Assembly: GCA_018136815.1 (NCBI GenBank)
Contig: CM030934.1
Location: forward strand, 2,991,070-3,055,069
Source: Isochrysis galbana
Lineage: Eukaryota > Haptophyta > Isochrysidales > Isochrysidaceae
Direction of reading: 5' to 3'
Length of the DNA: 64,000 bases
The position numbers and the translations under genes were made by a program. Positions 55,419 to 64,000 of the stretch are shown in pieces. The notes beneath the pieces were generated by a model. The model was not told where the DNA came from. It saw nothing but the letters and a program-made list of their open reading frames with translations, and did no database searches. Every line of letters begins with the position of its first letter. Positions within the stretch are counted from its first letter, which is position 1.

Positions 55419-56025
55419 TCATCCTAGATGATGCGATGTCCAGGCTCTCATCTCCACAGCTCTCATCCTAAATGACGGAGCAGACATGGCTGGGCGTATT
55501 GGTGATGGATAGATAGGCTGAGGCCGAGGCTAACGAGAACCAACCTGAATTCTAGGTCGCTAGGGACAAAACCTACCAACCTAGAAGTGCCTGAGCCTAG
55601 AATTCAGGTTGGTAGGGTTGGTAGGGTTTGTCCCTAGCGACCTAGAATTCAGGTTGGTTCTCGTTTCGTTCCACGTTACTTCTACCTTCTAGGCCTGTTT
55701 GTCAGGTCTATAGATTCCAGGTTTCCTCCTGTTGGGTAATCTTGACTCAAAGGAGCCAAGTCGCCTGTCGCTCGCTGTGCGCTTGTCCCAGGCTCTCAGG
55801 GCACCTTGTGAAGGCTTGTTTAGCTTCTTGCAACGCTTGTTGTTTCTCGTTAGGTTCCGGTTCTCTTCTGGGACTTGAACGTTCGTTGTCGTCCAGGCCC
55901 CTGTTCTTCAACGGTGCTGCTTGGCCTTGTTAGGATTTCGTTGTCTTCCCGCGTAGGCGTTCGCGGTGGCGTGCGGAAATGTCCTCTCACATTCTCTAGG
56001 TCCGCTACCCTTGGCTTGCAGGTTC
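55407..56025 (+). repeat. LTR-like dispersed sequence, downstream copy
   Basis: Parallels 42797-43290: TAGATGATGCGATGTCCAGG, GCCTGTTTGTCAGGTCTATAG, CTTGTGAAGGCTTGTTTAGC, GGTCCGCTACCCTTGGCTTG. Because an intact CSL4 gene lies between it and the 42.8-52.5 kb element, it is probably a solo or separate copy rather than that element's 3' LTR. Confidence 0.7.
55532..55665. repeat. Inverted duplication of 46 bp inside the LTR-like copy
   Basis: Arms 55532-55577 and 55620-55665 are inverted copies with one mismatch (AACGAGAACCAACCTGAATT at one outer end), separated by 42 bp. The 42.8-kb copy has only one orientation of this segment. Confidence 0.92.
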
Positions 56026-56189
56026 GCTTGCATCCCGTATTCAAGTCTCTTGAGCAGGCTTGTTGCGACAATGCGTACATCCTCTACAAGAAGCAGTTCG
56101 ACTTTGAAGATGGAAGAATTTGAAGCCTCCCAAGCACTTTTGATCATGGGTACAGCTCCAACAGACTCACCAGCTAGTATTTTTAACTT

Positions 56190-56400
56190 CTTAATAGTCT
56201 CACCGCACACGCGGCCGTGGACCCTCTACTTTCTACTCACGCAGCAAAACTTTCTACACCCCCTCTCTCCCGGCCCTTTCCCCCCCGCCATCAGGCGACT
56301 CCCCCCGTGCACTACTAGGGGGATAGGGGAAAAGGGCTTAGATATGGTCGGTGGCCCGCGCCCCCCCCCGGTGATCCGTTCCCCTCTTCCTCCTATGCCT
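56190..56400 (+). repeat. Dispersed repeat R copy
   Basis: The fullest uninterrupted copy: CTTAATAGTCTCACCGCACA, CGGCCGTGGACCCTCTACTT, CACGCAGCAAAACTTTCTAC, CCATCAGGCGACTCCCCCCG, GTGCACTACTAGGGGGATAGG, then TTAGATATGGTCGGTGGCCC. It is followed by a U copy about 200 bp later. Confidence 0.8.
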
Positions 56401-56589
56401 ACCGGGCTGGCGGCGTCCTCAGTCCCGACTTCTCCTGTAAACAGGTGCGGGACTTACATATTTTCCGGTGAGCGGAGCCCTCGCTCCGCCCACCCCCTTC
56501 TCCGCGCTCTCTCGCTCCCCTCTCCTGCAGGCACGCGCGATGGCGCGCCTGCGACAGGCCTGCAGCTGCCTCTGGCGACCCCTGGAGGC

Positions 56590-56940
56590 TCCTGGAGGCC
56601 AGCTCAGGGGGCAGAGGAGGCTGGGGCTGGGCCCTGGTCTCCCCTGCCTCTCCCTCGCTGACGCTCCTGGGCCTCAGGGGCCCCCACTCTGCACCTGTCT
56701 GCCTGTCGACCAGGGGGGTAGGGGGGGTTGGAGCGATGGGCTGGCCACGAGGGGCCAGGACGCGCGAATCAGGCGAGCCTGTCAGGGAGAGAGTGGGTCA
56801 GCAGGGCAGTGGCCTCCTGGCAAGCCATCAGGCATGCCAGGAGGATGGGTGGTTCCTCCCCCACGGCAGGGGAGGAGTGGAGAGAGGGGGGGGCTCGTGC
56901 CCCCCCATGGGCGAACCAAGTATAAACTTAGTTAACTCAC
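56590..56940 (+). repeat. Dispersed repeat U, copy at 56.6-56.9 kb
   Basis: Matches 15280-15600. Shared segments are AGGCGAGCCTG, TCCTGGCAAGCCATCAGGC, GGCAGGGGAGGAGTGGAGAG, GGGCTCGTGCCCCCCCATGG and AAGTATAAACTTAGTT. It carries a Gly/Arg/Pro frame similar to the one in the other copy, probably non-coding. Confidence 0.8.
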
Positions 56941-57149
56941 CAGCTAGTAATACTCGCAGGTGCGTTGAGTATATAATGTTTGTCATGCCTCATGTTTGTT
57001 CTCCGCACGTTTGCCCTCAAGCACCACACTCACAGGTACCAAACGAGGAGCAGCATGCATCACTCAATTGACAGGCCCGTTTTCATGCGCGCCACCACAA
57101 ATAATGCTCGCTCACTTCACGCTCTTCACACGTATGCCCCTGTGTCCGC

Positions 57150-57770
57150 ATGCTTGAAGCCATCAAGACGAAGGAAAAGCAAATCCGGCTGAAGCTGCCT
57201 ATGTCGCACATCGAGTTTCTCGAGAAAATCTCCGAGGGTTCGTTCATTGAGGGTGTGAACTACAGGCGTCCCAAATCCAAGCACAAGAAGTTCGATTCAT
57301 ATACAACCGAGCAGCTCGCAGAGCTCGTCGAAACATCAAAGCGCCGATGCCAGCGCCCTCGAATGAAAGCCCCACGCCAAAACATGCACAACGACTTCCT
57401 CTGCGCAGAACATGAGGACATTGGTAAGCATCACATCAGGTCAGTGCCTAAATGGGCGATCGAGCGCGGCCGCGCGCACTGCGCCCTTGAGTACTGCCCA
57501 GACGCAGCAAGCAAAGCAAGCAGCTCATCGCATCGGCATAAGCAAGCGCCGCGCGCAAAAGCAGGCTCCGGAGTGTGGTGCGTGTGGTGCCAGCGCGCCT
57601 TCCATCCGGCCTGCTACACCATCTTCCACCGCGGCGCACAAACGTTCGACGAGCTCGCGGTGATGACACCACCATGCACCAAGACGCCGGCCAAGGCTGC
57701 AGGCCGGTCTCGCGGCACCAAAAGGCGACTAGTTGACTCGGACTCTAAGGATGATGCCCCAGAATCTTAA
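57150..57770 (+). CDS. Uncharacterised 206-aa protein with C-terminal Cys/His cluster
   Basis: Residues 10-60 are Lys-rich and helical (IRLKLPMSHIEFLEKISEGS, FIEGVNYRRPKSKHKKF). Residues 105-165 hold CALEYCPDAA, then WCVWCQRAFHPACYTIFHRG, a likely zinc-binding cluster. The CxxC...HPxCYxxFH layout resembles the C-terminal finger of piggyBac-type transposases, and the ORF at 19682 ends in a related way. No DDD catalytic domain lies upstream; the preceding DNA is repeat U. It may be a transposase remnant or a domesticated domain. The frame is open and ends in an acidic SDSKDDAPES tail. Function unknown. Confidence 0.42.
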   Translation: MLEAIKTKEKQIRLKLPMSHIEFLEKISEGSFIEGVNYRRPKSKHKKFDSYTTEQLAELVETSKRRCQRPRMKAPRQNMHNDFLCAEHEDIGKHHIRSVPKWAIERGRAHCALEYCPDAASKASSSSHRHKQAPRAKAGSGVWCVWCQRAFHPACYTIFHRGAQTFDELAVMTPPCTKTPAKAAGRSRGTKRRLVDSDSKDDAPES

Positions 57771-58137
57771 CGGCTGCACAGGTGGAGGGGAGGAAGGGGG
57801 GAGAGAGCCTGTAGTCATGCTGTGTGCGTCTCTGGCCACAGAAAGGTGGCAGAAGTGATTGAGGGTGCTTGTGTGATGGTCAGATGCGCGTGCGTATGCG
57901 TGCAGACGCGTGAGGCAGGCCCGGTTGCTCGGGCCAAGTGAAGCACCTTTTGTAACGTGCGCGCAGAGCGCTGCTCGGACGATGCAAATTTGGATCTAGT
58001 TCGCCTTGCGCGTCGATTTAGGGGACAGATCTTGGATATCCTGTGGGGATGGTGTTGAGTTGCCCTCCCATACCTCTACAGACGCCAAGGAGGCGGCCTA
58101 AAAAGCATGCGAGGCGGCGGCGCGGCGCGGCGCCGGC

Positions 58138-58163
58138 GCGCAGCACCTCCGGAGGTGCTGCGC
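58138..58163. repeat. Perfect 26-bp palindrome
   Basis: GCGCAGCACCTCC followed directly by GGAGGTGCTGCGC. It would form a cruciform or a loop-less hairpin. Confidence 0.97.
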
Positions 58164-58222
58164 CTCTTATTATATTAGTAGATACTAGTAGTATTCTTCA
58201 CACGTCCGGAGATACTAGTAGA

Positions 58223-58254
58223 ACCGTGACTCCGGAGATACTAGGAGTCACGGT
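58223..58254. repeat. Hairpin, 11-bp stem and 10-nt loop
   Basis: ACCGTGACTCC and GGAGTCACGGT are inverted around GGAGATACTA. The phrase CCGGAGATACTAG also occurs directly upstream at 58206. Confidence 0.95.
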
Positions 58255-58976
58255 CACTGGGCCTTGGGCTCAACCCATTCCTTCCCTTTGGAATCGCCGC
58301 GCCCTGCCCAGAATCTGCCCACAATCTCGCTCTCCCTCCGGCTTCTAGACCGGCGCGATGATTGCGGATCGAGTGGATGACGGCGGCCGAAGCTCTGGAC
58401 TTTCCAAGTCCTCCTATAGGAGTAGTGTAGCTCGGGAAAACTCCCAAGGGAATGACGGCGGCAACCGGTGGCTGGCTTTCTCATAGGATCAAGGTGGGGT
58501 GGGTGGAGAGGAGAGAGGAGAGGAGAGGAGTTCTCGTCCGTCGGGTCTTGTGGGTCGATCGTTCCCGCTCTGTGTGACCCTTGGAATTCTTATGTTTCAG
58601 GTGGGACTTCTTCACGTATCGTGTTGGGACCATGAAGAGAGAGAGAGAGAGAGGAGAGAGAAGGTATCACGAGAACTCACGAAGAGAGAAAATGCACGGA
58701 GAGCAGAGAGGAGAAATGTATGCTGTAATGAGGGGGAAGAGATCGTGAAGGTGGAGAGAAAAGTCAGGAAGAAAAGGAGCGAGAAGAAGTTGGTCTGTCC
58801 GGGGGGGGGGGGGCGAGCTCGAGAGAGAAGGAGAGAGGGAAAGGGGGAAAAGAGGGGGAGAAAGATTAGAGAGGAAGAGAGAGAGAGGAGAGAAACGAGA
58901 GAGAGGAATGGTGAAGACAAAGGGAGAGAGCGAGGGAGAGAGGGAGAGAGAGGGAGAGAGAGGGGTCGGGGGGGGG

Positions 58977-61139
58977 ATGCCGGTGGGTTCTCCAAGGGAT
59001 TTGCTCTTCGCGAGCGTGCCTGCCGAGCGGTGCGAGGTCGCAGGGTGCTCACCAGTCCCACCCCTCACCCCGCCGCCCCTCCACTCGCCGCCGCTAGCTC
59101 AAGCTCAGCCCGTTTCACCTATCTTCACTCTGCCGCCGCCGCCGCCGAGCGGTTCTCACTCTCCTCAACCGTCGTCCACGCGTCCAGAGCCTCCACCAAC
59201 ACCGATAGAGATACCCTCTCCAAACTTTCAATTGGGTGGACCGCCCTCGCCGCCAGTGGCCGCGGTAGAAGGGCCGCCACTCGTGCAGTCCGCACACCAC
59301 TCGCCGCCCTCGCAGCCCCCCTCGCCACCTCCACCGTACGCGCCCCTTCCGCTGGCGCGCTCACCGCCACTACCTCCACCGGTGGTGGCCTCTCCGTCAC
59401 CTTCTCTAATTCCCGCGCCACCCTCATCGCTGCCTCCGACGGGCTGTGGCGATGAGGCGCTCATCCGCCAGCTCCTCCCAGGGAAGACGCGCCTCAGTGG
59501 CAGCGCCCCGCCGAACGAGTGGTGCTTTGGAGCAATTGAAGAGGCGGACCGCGGTTCCATTACACCCATTCCCTCGGCTAACGCCACATGTGCGCGCCAC
59601 TACCTCGACCCCGTTGTTACGCTGCCGTCGTATGACGCTTACCCTGTCGATTGTACTGGCGGCTGCCAATTATGCGAATACATTCTCACTGCGAGCAACG
59701 GGTACCAATGCCGTTCATCTGGTCTCATCATGTACGGCTGCGCGTCGCCGCCGCCGCCGTCGCCGCCGCCCAGGCCGCCGTCACCTCCTCCGCCGAGCGC
59801 ACCGCCCCTTCCACATAAGCCCAACCTCTTGTACATGCTCGCCGACGATTTGGGTTACCACGACCTCAGTGTGCAAGGCTGTACCGACATCCCAACGCCT
59901 TCGCTCGATTCCATTGCCGCCAATGGCATCCGATTCACAAATGGCTACGTCGCCGCTCCAGTCTGCAGCCCTTCCCGTGCGGGCATTCTCACCGCCAGGT
60001 ACCAAAACCGGTTCGGCTACGAGCAGAACACGCCAAATGCGGATTTCGGCCCCGAGGGCATGCCAGTGGGCGTCGCCACCGCGGTATCCGCGCTTCGTAA
60101 GGCCGGGTATGTCACAGGCCACATCGGCAAGTGGCACGTCGGGTACTATTTTGATGATGCCTCGATGCCGGAGACCATCGGCTTCAATCGGTCGTTGTGG
60201 TTTCATGGCCAGACAAAGCTGCCGAGCCTCGGCGGGCACTTCTACAAGTACACGCCGCAGGGTGGATCAGTGGTTAGCGTGACCGCCACAGACCGATACG
60301 TGGACGAGGCCATGGCGCGCGAGGCGAACGCCTTCCTGCAGGAATTTCGGGCAGTGCCCTGGTTTTTATACGTTGCTTTCCTCACGCCGCACGAGCCGCT
60401 GGACACACCCGAGGACGCCTCCTACCCATATTTGTCGCGTTCGAGCGAGAAAAGGCAGCTGATCTACAGGGCGATGAGCCTTCTGGATGTAAGCGTCGGG
60501 AGAGTCATGGCGGGCTTGCGCTCACGCGGCCTCGAGGAGAAGACGATCGTCTTTTTCACAAGCGACAATGGCGCCTACCCGGGCAGGCCCGATCACCCAG
60601 AAACAAGTCCTCCCACTGGATGGCGCGGCAATGCGGGGAGCAACACACCATTCAGAGGCCAAAAGGGCTACCTCTTCGAGGGCGGAATCAGGGTGCCGTT
60701 CCTCATGCAGTTCAAGGGGGTGCTTCCGGCAGGAATGGTGAGCTCCGTTCCCGTCATGTCGCTGGACATCCTTCCAACAGGTCTTGCTGCGGCAGGCGCC
60801 GATATCAGCGCGTTCGACGGCGTGAACCTGCTTCCAATCCTCCGCGGCCATACCGCCACCTTGCCGCGACGTTATCTGCATTGGCGCTACAATGGTGGAG
60901 TGGACAGAGCGACTCGCGAGCAGAACGGCCACTTTAAGCTGCTCCGCTCGATGAGCAATGTGTACCAAGGTGATGTCAAGACCATGCTCTTCAATGTCAC
61001 CGCGGACCCTGAGGAGCGGCATGACCTATCTACGGTTTACCCTACCAAGTATGCTGAGCTCAAGGCGGCGTGGGAGGCGTGGGAGGACGACATGGCCCCG
61101 CCCTTGTGGGGCGCGACCTGGTACATCGGCGGCTGGTAA
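58977..61139 (+). CDS. Proline-rich extracellular sulfatase (arylsulfatase family)
   Basis: Hydrolyses sulfate esters, probably on extracellular polysaccharides. From Met58977 the protein has 720 residues. Residues 25-155 are Pro/Ser-rich (PLTPPPLHSPPL, QPPSPPPPYAPLP), followed by a Cys-bearing module (CTGGCQLCEYILTASNGYQC) and a second Pro stretch (SPPPPSPPPRPPSPPPPSAP), like hydroxyproline-rich algal wall proteins. The sulfatase domain starts at PNLLYMLADDLGYHDLSVQG, with the paired Asp metal ligands. The active-site motif is VCSPSRAGILTARY, whose Cys is converted to formylglycine. Further marks are GKWHVGY, the FFTSDNGAYPG metal/sulfate site and KGYLFEGGIRVPF. The end (FNVTADPEERHDLSTVYPTK) is typical. 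The frame also stays open to Met58908, but that extra part is encoded by a GA tract. No signal peptide is seen, so an upstream exon is likely. All catalytic residues are present. Confidence 0.88.
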   Translation: MPVGSPRDLLFASVPAERCEVAGCSPVPPLTPPPLHSPPLAQAQPVSPIFTLPPPPPSGSHSPQPSSTRPEPPPTPIEIPSPNFQLGGPPSPPVAAVEGPPLVQSAHHSPPSQPPSPPPPYAPLPLARSPPLPPPVVASPSPSLIPAPPSSLPPTGCGDEALIRQLLPGKTRLSGSAPPNEWCFGAIEEADRGSITPIPSANATCARHYLDPVVTLPSYDAYPVDCTGGCQLCEYILTASNGYQCRSSGLIMYGCASPPPPSPPPRPPSPPPPSAPPLPHKPNLLYMLADDLGYHDLSVQGCTDIPTPSLDSIAANGIRFTNGYVAAPVCSPSRAGILTARYQNRFGYEQNTPNADFGPEGMPVGVATAVSALRKAGYVTGHIGKWHVGYYFDDASMPETIGFNRSLWFHGQTKLPSLGGHFYKYTPQGGSVVSVTATDRYVDEAMAREANAFLQEFRAVPWFLYVAFLTPHEPLDTPEDASYPYLSRSSEKRQLIYRAMSLLDVSVGRVMAGLRSRGLEEKTIVFFTSDNGAYPGRPDHPETSPPTGWRGNAGSNTPFRGQKGYLFEGGIRVPFLMQFKGVLPAGMVSSVPVMSLDILPTGLAAAGADISAFDGVNLLPILRGHTATLPRRYLHWRYNGGVDRATREQNGHFKLLRSMSNVYQGDVKTMLFNVTADPEERHDLSTVYPTKYAELKAAWEAWEDDMAPPLWGATWYIGGW

Positions 61140-61383
61140 TGAGCTACGTAGGTGCAACGAAGTTAAGCGATGCCCAGTAGTGAAGATAGCATCAAGGATG
61201 AGGAGGAGAGGTTGTGCTGCACGGGCTTTGTGCTTGCGGTTGGCATCACTGCTCAAGTTGCTACTCACTTGCACATGCCCTATCCTTTTTCACCGCTTTA
61301 TGGACATGCAATAGTGAATCAATGGATGTAGGTGGTGTTGCGGTTAGCGGAAGAGCCGCAACGATCATTAAAACGATAGGGTC

Positions 61384-61840
61384 ATGGAGCGCGCGCCGCT
61401 CCCCTCCTCTGCTCCTACCTCCCCTCCTGCCGCGACGGACGATCGGGCCATGCTCGACGCCTCGCACCCGAAACACCCACGAGAGGGCGCCCCACCGACC
61501 AAGGTGCACACGAGTCGCGCCCCGTGCCACCTCCTGACAGCCACACACCAGCATGGCCAACATGGCCAGCATGGCCAACAACACCCTCACCTCCCTGCAG
61601 CCACCAAGGACCACCAACCCAGTGACTCAAGTCGGCTCAATGCCAATGCCGCATCCCATAGGGAAAGCCTCACGGCTGGGCCCCTACAACGCCGCGGCTC
61701 TGACCTCGTGCACAAGCACGAGGCACAGGCCAGGCCAGACATCTCTACACACCCTTTAGGGGGACTGTCAGACTGGTGCAGAAAACTCTGCACTAGACAC
61801 ACCAGAAAGAAGCCTACAAAGGCTCATCAACGCAAGAAAG
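61384..61840 (+). mobile_element. Retroelement-type fragment with recurrent ATGGAGCGCGCGCC start
   Basis: Begins GATAGGGTCATGGAGCGCGC. The same phrase, inverted, ends the 53.27-53.32 kb stretch (GCGCGCTCCATGACCCTATC), and a relative lies at 55.0 kb. It is probably the 5' coding end of a retroelement family. Old and incomplete. Confidence 0.5.
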
Positions 61841-62000
61841 GCGAGAAGCGCTCAATCACCATCACCCACAGCATGGAAAAGCGTTCAATCACCATCAGCC
61901 TACACGTGAAACGCGTTCAATCGCCATCACCCCCACAGCATGGAAAAGCCTTCAATCACCATCAGCCTACAGCATGGAAAAGCATTCAATCGCCATCACC
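61840..62000. repeat. Minisatellite, about 34-38-bp unit
   Basis: Four to five imperfect copies of AGCATGGAAAAGCGTTCAAT followed by CACCATCAGCCTAC. Confidence 0.9.
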
Positions 62001-62092
62001 TCCTGGAAGAGGCGCAGAGGAAGAGGGAAGGAAGAAAGAGGCAAACAGGGAGGAGACGAGGAAGGCAGGAGCCTTTTCTCAGGGGGGGGGCA

Positions 62093-62160
62093 CAGGCGAG
62101 GAGGGGTGGCAGGCGACAGGCGAGGAGGGTGGGCAGGCGACAGGCGAGGAGGGTGGGCAG
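62093..62160. repeat. Minisatellite, 24-bp unit, about 2.8 copies
   Basis: Tandem copies of CAGGCGAGGAGGGTGGGCAG plus GCGA; the first copy has one base shift (GGGGTGGCAG). Confidence 0.93.
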
Positions 62161-63789
62161 TTTCTGAAGTTGGAAAGTTTCTGCAGTTGAGCAGTTTCTA
62201 CAGTTGACAATTGGGCAGTTTTTGCAGTTGAAGCTCGATGCAGGCGTTGGCACACCTGCGGCAGCAGATGCATCCATGCCACCGCTCGTGCAGGCGTCTC
62301 GATCGGCGTCCGCTATGCGCATTCCGCCCTCCCCGTTCATCGGCGGTGTTTCTGCGCCACTGCTGAAGTCGGGCGTGCAAAGGGCCACCTCTGCTGCCCC
62401 GGCAGCATCCGGGGTTGATGACGCAAGAGCACGGGCTCCCATCTCGCATCGCGCATCGCGCATCGCGCCCGGATTCGTTTTGAATTCGGGCTCTCCGAGA
62501 TAGTGTTATTTAGGCCTATTTTGCCGTTCTTGGTTTACGCTTCACGCTTCGTTGTGGGGGCTTTGCCGGGTTTTTTTGGGTTACCCTTCGCCGTCGTTGT
62601 GTTGTGGTGGGCTCCCGGCCGGGGGCGGGGGGTCCGGGGCCCGAAGAAGGACATCGAATATGTGCTAGCATGGGTGTTTTCCGGGGTTTTGGGGTTTGCT
62701 GCCGCTTTACTTTGGTGTGTTTCCTCAACATCCTCACTTTTTGTTCATGTTGCTACTTTTACATTCTTAGATATTTAAAAATAGTGTTTGACCGCCCTAG
62801 ATTAGGGGCGTGGCTACAAGTCAAAGTTAGAGGTCCAGAGCCTCGCGCGAGGCGAGAATGTTAAAAGGCTTTTTTCTAGAGGACCAAGTTCGCGGCAGCG
62901 CACGCTAGAACGAAGAGCGACACTACAAACGGGCATACTCTCACCCAATATATCCTTCGTAGCGAGGGGCCGCACAGCCTGGTCGTGGTGTAGTGCGTCG
63001 GGCTCGCAAGTGATTGATGCCTCTTGCAAGTACTAATTGGCATCAAAAGAAGTCAACGAGGACTGCTAGACAATGAGAAGAAGCGATGAGAGAAGATAAG
63101 AGACCCACTGTGAACGTGCTTTGCGAGCTGAACTGTGCAGCGAGAACGCCCACCTAGCATTCAATCTCAGTTTCATGTTCATAAGACTGGGTGTCAATGC
63201 GTCAAGCACGGGCAGGGGCGTGGGATTCCATCTTAGTGTTGAGGTCATCGGGGCAGGTGGCAATGGGCAACGGCCGGCTGGGGCGAGCTTCCATTTGCAC
63301 GTGTCGTGCGTGAGATAGGGGTACTGAAGATGGGCGCCTTGAACATCGACGGCCGGCAAGGGGTTCACACAGAGGATCGAGGGCTGAGGGTGATCAAATG
63401 ATCGCCATTCGAGACGCACTGATGCGTCTCGCTAGGCACAACATGGCCAGAGCACACACCATCTAGGTGCTGAGCTCACCACCCCGACGCAGCGTAGTTG
63501 CGCCATCCGCGAGAGGGCGCAGAGCCTGCGCAGCCGCGCCGACAAGCACGGTGCGATCACGGAGGCCGGAATCTGATGCGACGGGGTCGGCATGGTGCTG
63601 GTGTGGCATGCAATAGCGCAGCTTTTGCGGCGGGAGGCAGGCTCGAGGGCTGTGCACGTGCTTGTACGCTGTAGGGCGGGCGGGCCGAGGGGCAAGGGGC
63701 AGCCCGGCGGCATCAGTGTGTGGCGCGACACTTGCCAGGACCCGGCGGGAAGCCGTCGCAGCCGGCGCGAGGGGCCAGCGGTCGGCTCA

Positions 63790-64000
63790 TCAGACGGAGT
63801 GGTGCGCATACAGCGACGCCCAGCCGCTGCGCCGGAAGATCTCGAGCAGCTCGTCGGGGCACTTCCGCGGACCGGCCGCCAGCACAGGGGGAGGGTACGG
63901 CGTGTGGGCGCACGGGGCCGTCGATGGCTGAGTGATGCAGTCGCTGGGGCCGCAGTAGTACGAGTATGAGCTGGGCGGCGGGTCGGGGAGCGGGGGCTCA
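63790..64000 (-). CDS. 3' end of an uncharacterised Pro/Cys-containing protein (partial)
   Basis: An open minus-strand frame enters from the right edge and ends at 63790 after 69 codons. It reads EPPLPDPPPSSYSYYCGPSD, C then ITQPSTAPCAHTPYPPPV, and ends KCPDELLEIFRRSGWASLYA, HHSV. A Pro-rich stretch followed by spaced Cys residues suggests a secreted or surface protein. The regular composition and amphipathic end argue that it is real. The gene extends beyond the window, and no family was recognised. Confidence 0.45.
   Translation of the reverse strand, partial: EPPLPDPPPSSYSYYCGPSDCITQPSTAPCAHTPYPPPVLAAGPRKCPDELLEIFRRSGWASLYAHHSV

Larger units (their letters stand above)
54246..57149. other. 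Repeat-rich spacer with R, U and LTR-like copies
   Basis: Holds R copies at 54791 and 56190, a retroelement-derived stretch at 54.98-55.42 kb, an LTR-like copy at 55407-56025 with an internal inverted duplication, and a U copy at 56590-56940. No host gene was recognised between CSL4 and the ORF at 57150. Confidence 0.5.
57771..58976. other. Spacer upstream of the sulfatase gene, with hairpins and GA tract
   Basis: Contains a perfect 26-bp palindrome (58138-58163), an 11-bp stem hairpin (58223-58254) and purine-rich low complexity from about 58640 to 58965. The long frame at 58499-59455 is a product of this GA tract and of the sulfatase's Pro-rich region read in another frame. An upstream exon carrying a signal peptide could lie here but was not found. 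Confidence 0.45.
61140..63789. other. Repeat-rich spacer downstream of the sulfatase
   Basis: Contains an ATGGAGCGCGCGCC-type fragment at 61384 (plus) with a Pro/Ala/His-rich frame, probably a retroelement fossil related to 52.8-53.3 kb. Two minisatellites follow (61840-62000 and 62093-62160), then TTTCTGCAGTTG repeats (62160-62232). No gene was recognised at 62300-63789. Confidence 0.45.

Noticed and set aside
55407-56025. 3' LTR of the 42.8-52.5 kb retroelement
   Set aside because: An intact CSL4 gene and unrelated repeats lie between, so a separate or solo copy is more likely. The N gap leaves some doubt.
58499-59455. A 318-residue Arg/Glu-rich plus-strand frame
   Set aside because: It comes from a GA tract and then overlaps the sulfatase's Pro-rich coding region in another frame.
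61840-62000. CRISPR-like repeat array
   Set aside because: The units are contiguous imperfect tandem copies without unique spacers, in a eukaryotic genome, so it is a minisatellite.
62975-63040. tRNA-like stretch (GTGGTGTAGTGCG..)
   Set aside because: It has a box-A-like word, but no T-arm or acceptor pairing could be found.

Overview
This is nuclear DNA from a eukaryote, most likely a GC-rich unicellular alga of haptophyte type. Several genes are split by short GT-AG introns whose exons join in phase. Host genes include a Cajal-body coilin, exosome CSL4, pre-rRNA factor RRP7, PDCD5, mitochondrial ribosomal S33 and a class C GPCR. There are many CA, CT and GA tracts and several mobile-element families. 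The haptophyte assignment is an inference from composition and gene style, not a proof.

Layout. From 0 to 6.2 kb: a (CA)n tract, MRPS33 (minus), a four-exon MDP1-type phosphatase (minus), a bacterial-type S-adenosylmethionine decarboxylase (plus) and a foldback repeat. From 7 to 22 kb: a PLAC8 protein (minus), repeat-rich DNA with a 189-bp hAT-type MITE, an mRNA capping-enzyme homologue that has lost its catalytic residues and ends inside a large inverted repeat, RRP7 (minus) and PDCD5 (five exons, plus). From 22 to 30 kb: repeats, a possible unknown gene, an Orai-like four-TM protein (three exons) and a coilin whose reading frame continues into a La motif. From 30 to 42 kb: retroelement debris, a JMJD7-type JmjC hydroxylase (minus), a 2,955-bp hAT transposon with matching ends in its upstream region, and a 1,186-residue receptor with tandem PstS-like domains, a class C seven-TM domain and a C-terminal coiled coil. 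From 42 to 53 kb: a broken Ty3-type LTR retroelement carrying a methyltransferase-like domain, interrupted by a 100-bp run of N. From 53 to 64 kb: CSL4 (plus), more repeats, a small Cys-rich transposase-like ORF, a proline-rich secreted sulfatase (plus), minisatellites and the 3' end of a gene running off the right edge (minus).

The host genes do not form an operon or cluster; they are unrelated housekeeping and signalling genes between repeats. RRP7, CSL4, coilin and the capping-enzyme homologue all act on RNA, but nothing in the sequence links them functionally. The most novel objects are the PstS-GPCR fusion, the coilin-La fusion and the inactive-looking capping enzyme. All exon joins were made by eye from splice sites, reading phase and family conservation, without transcript evidence.
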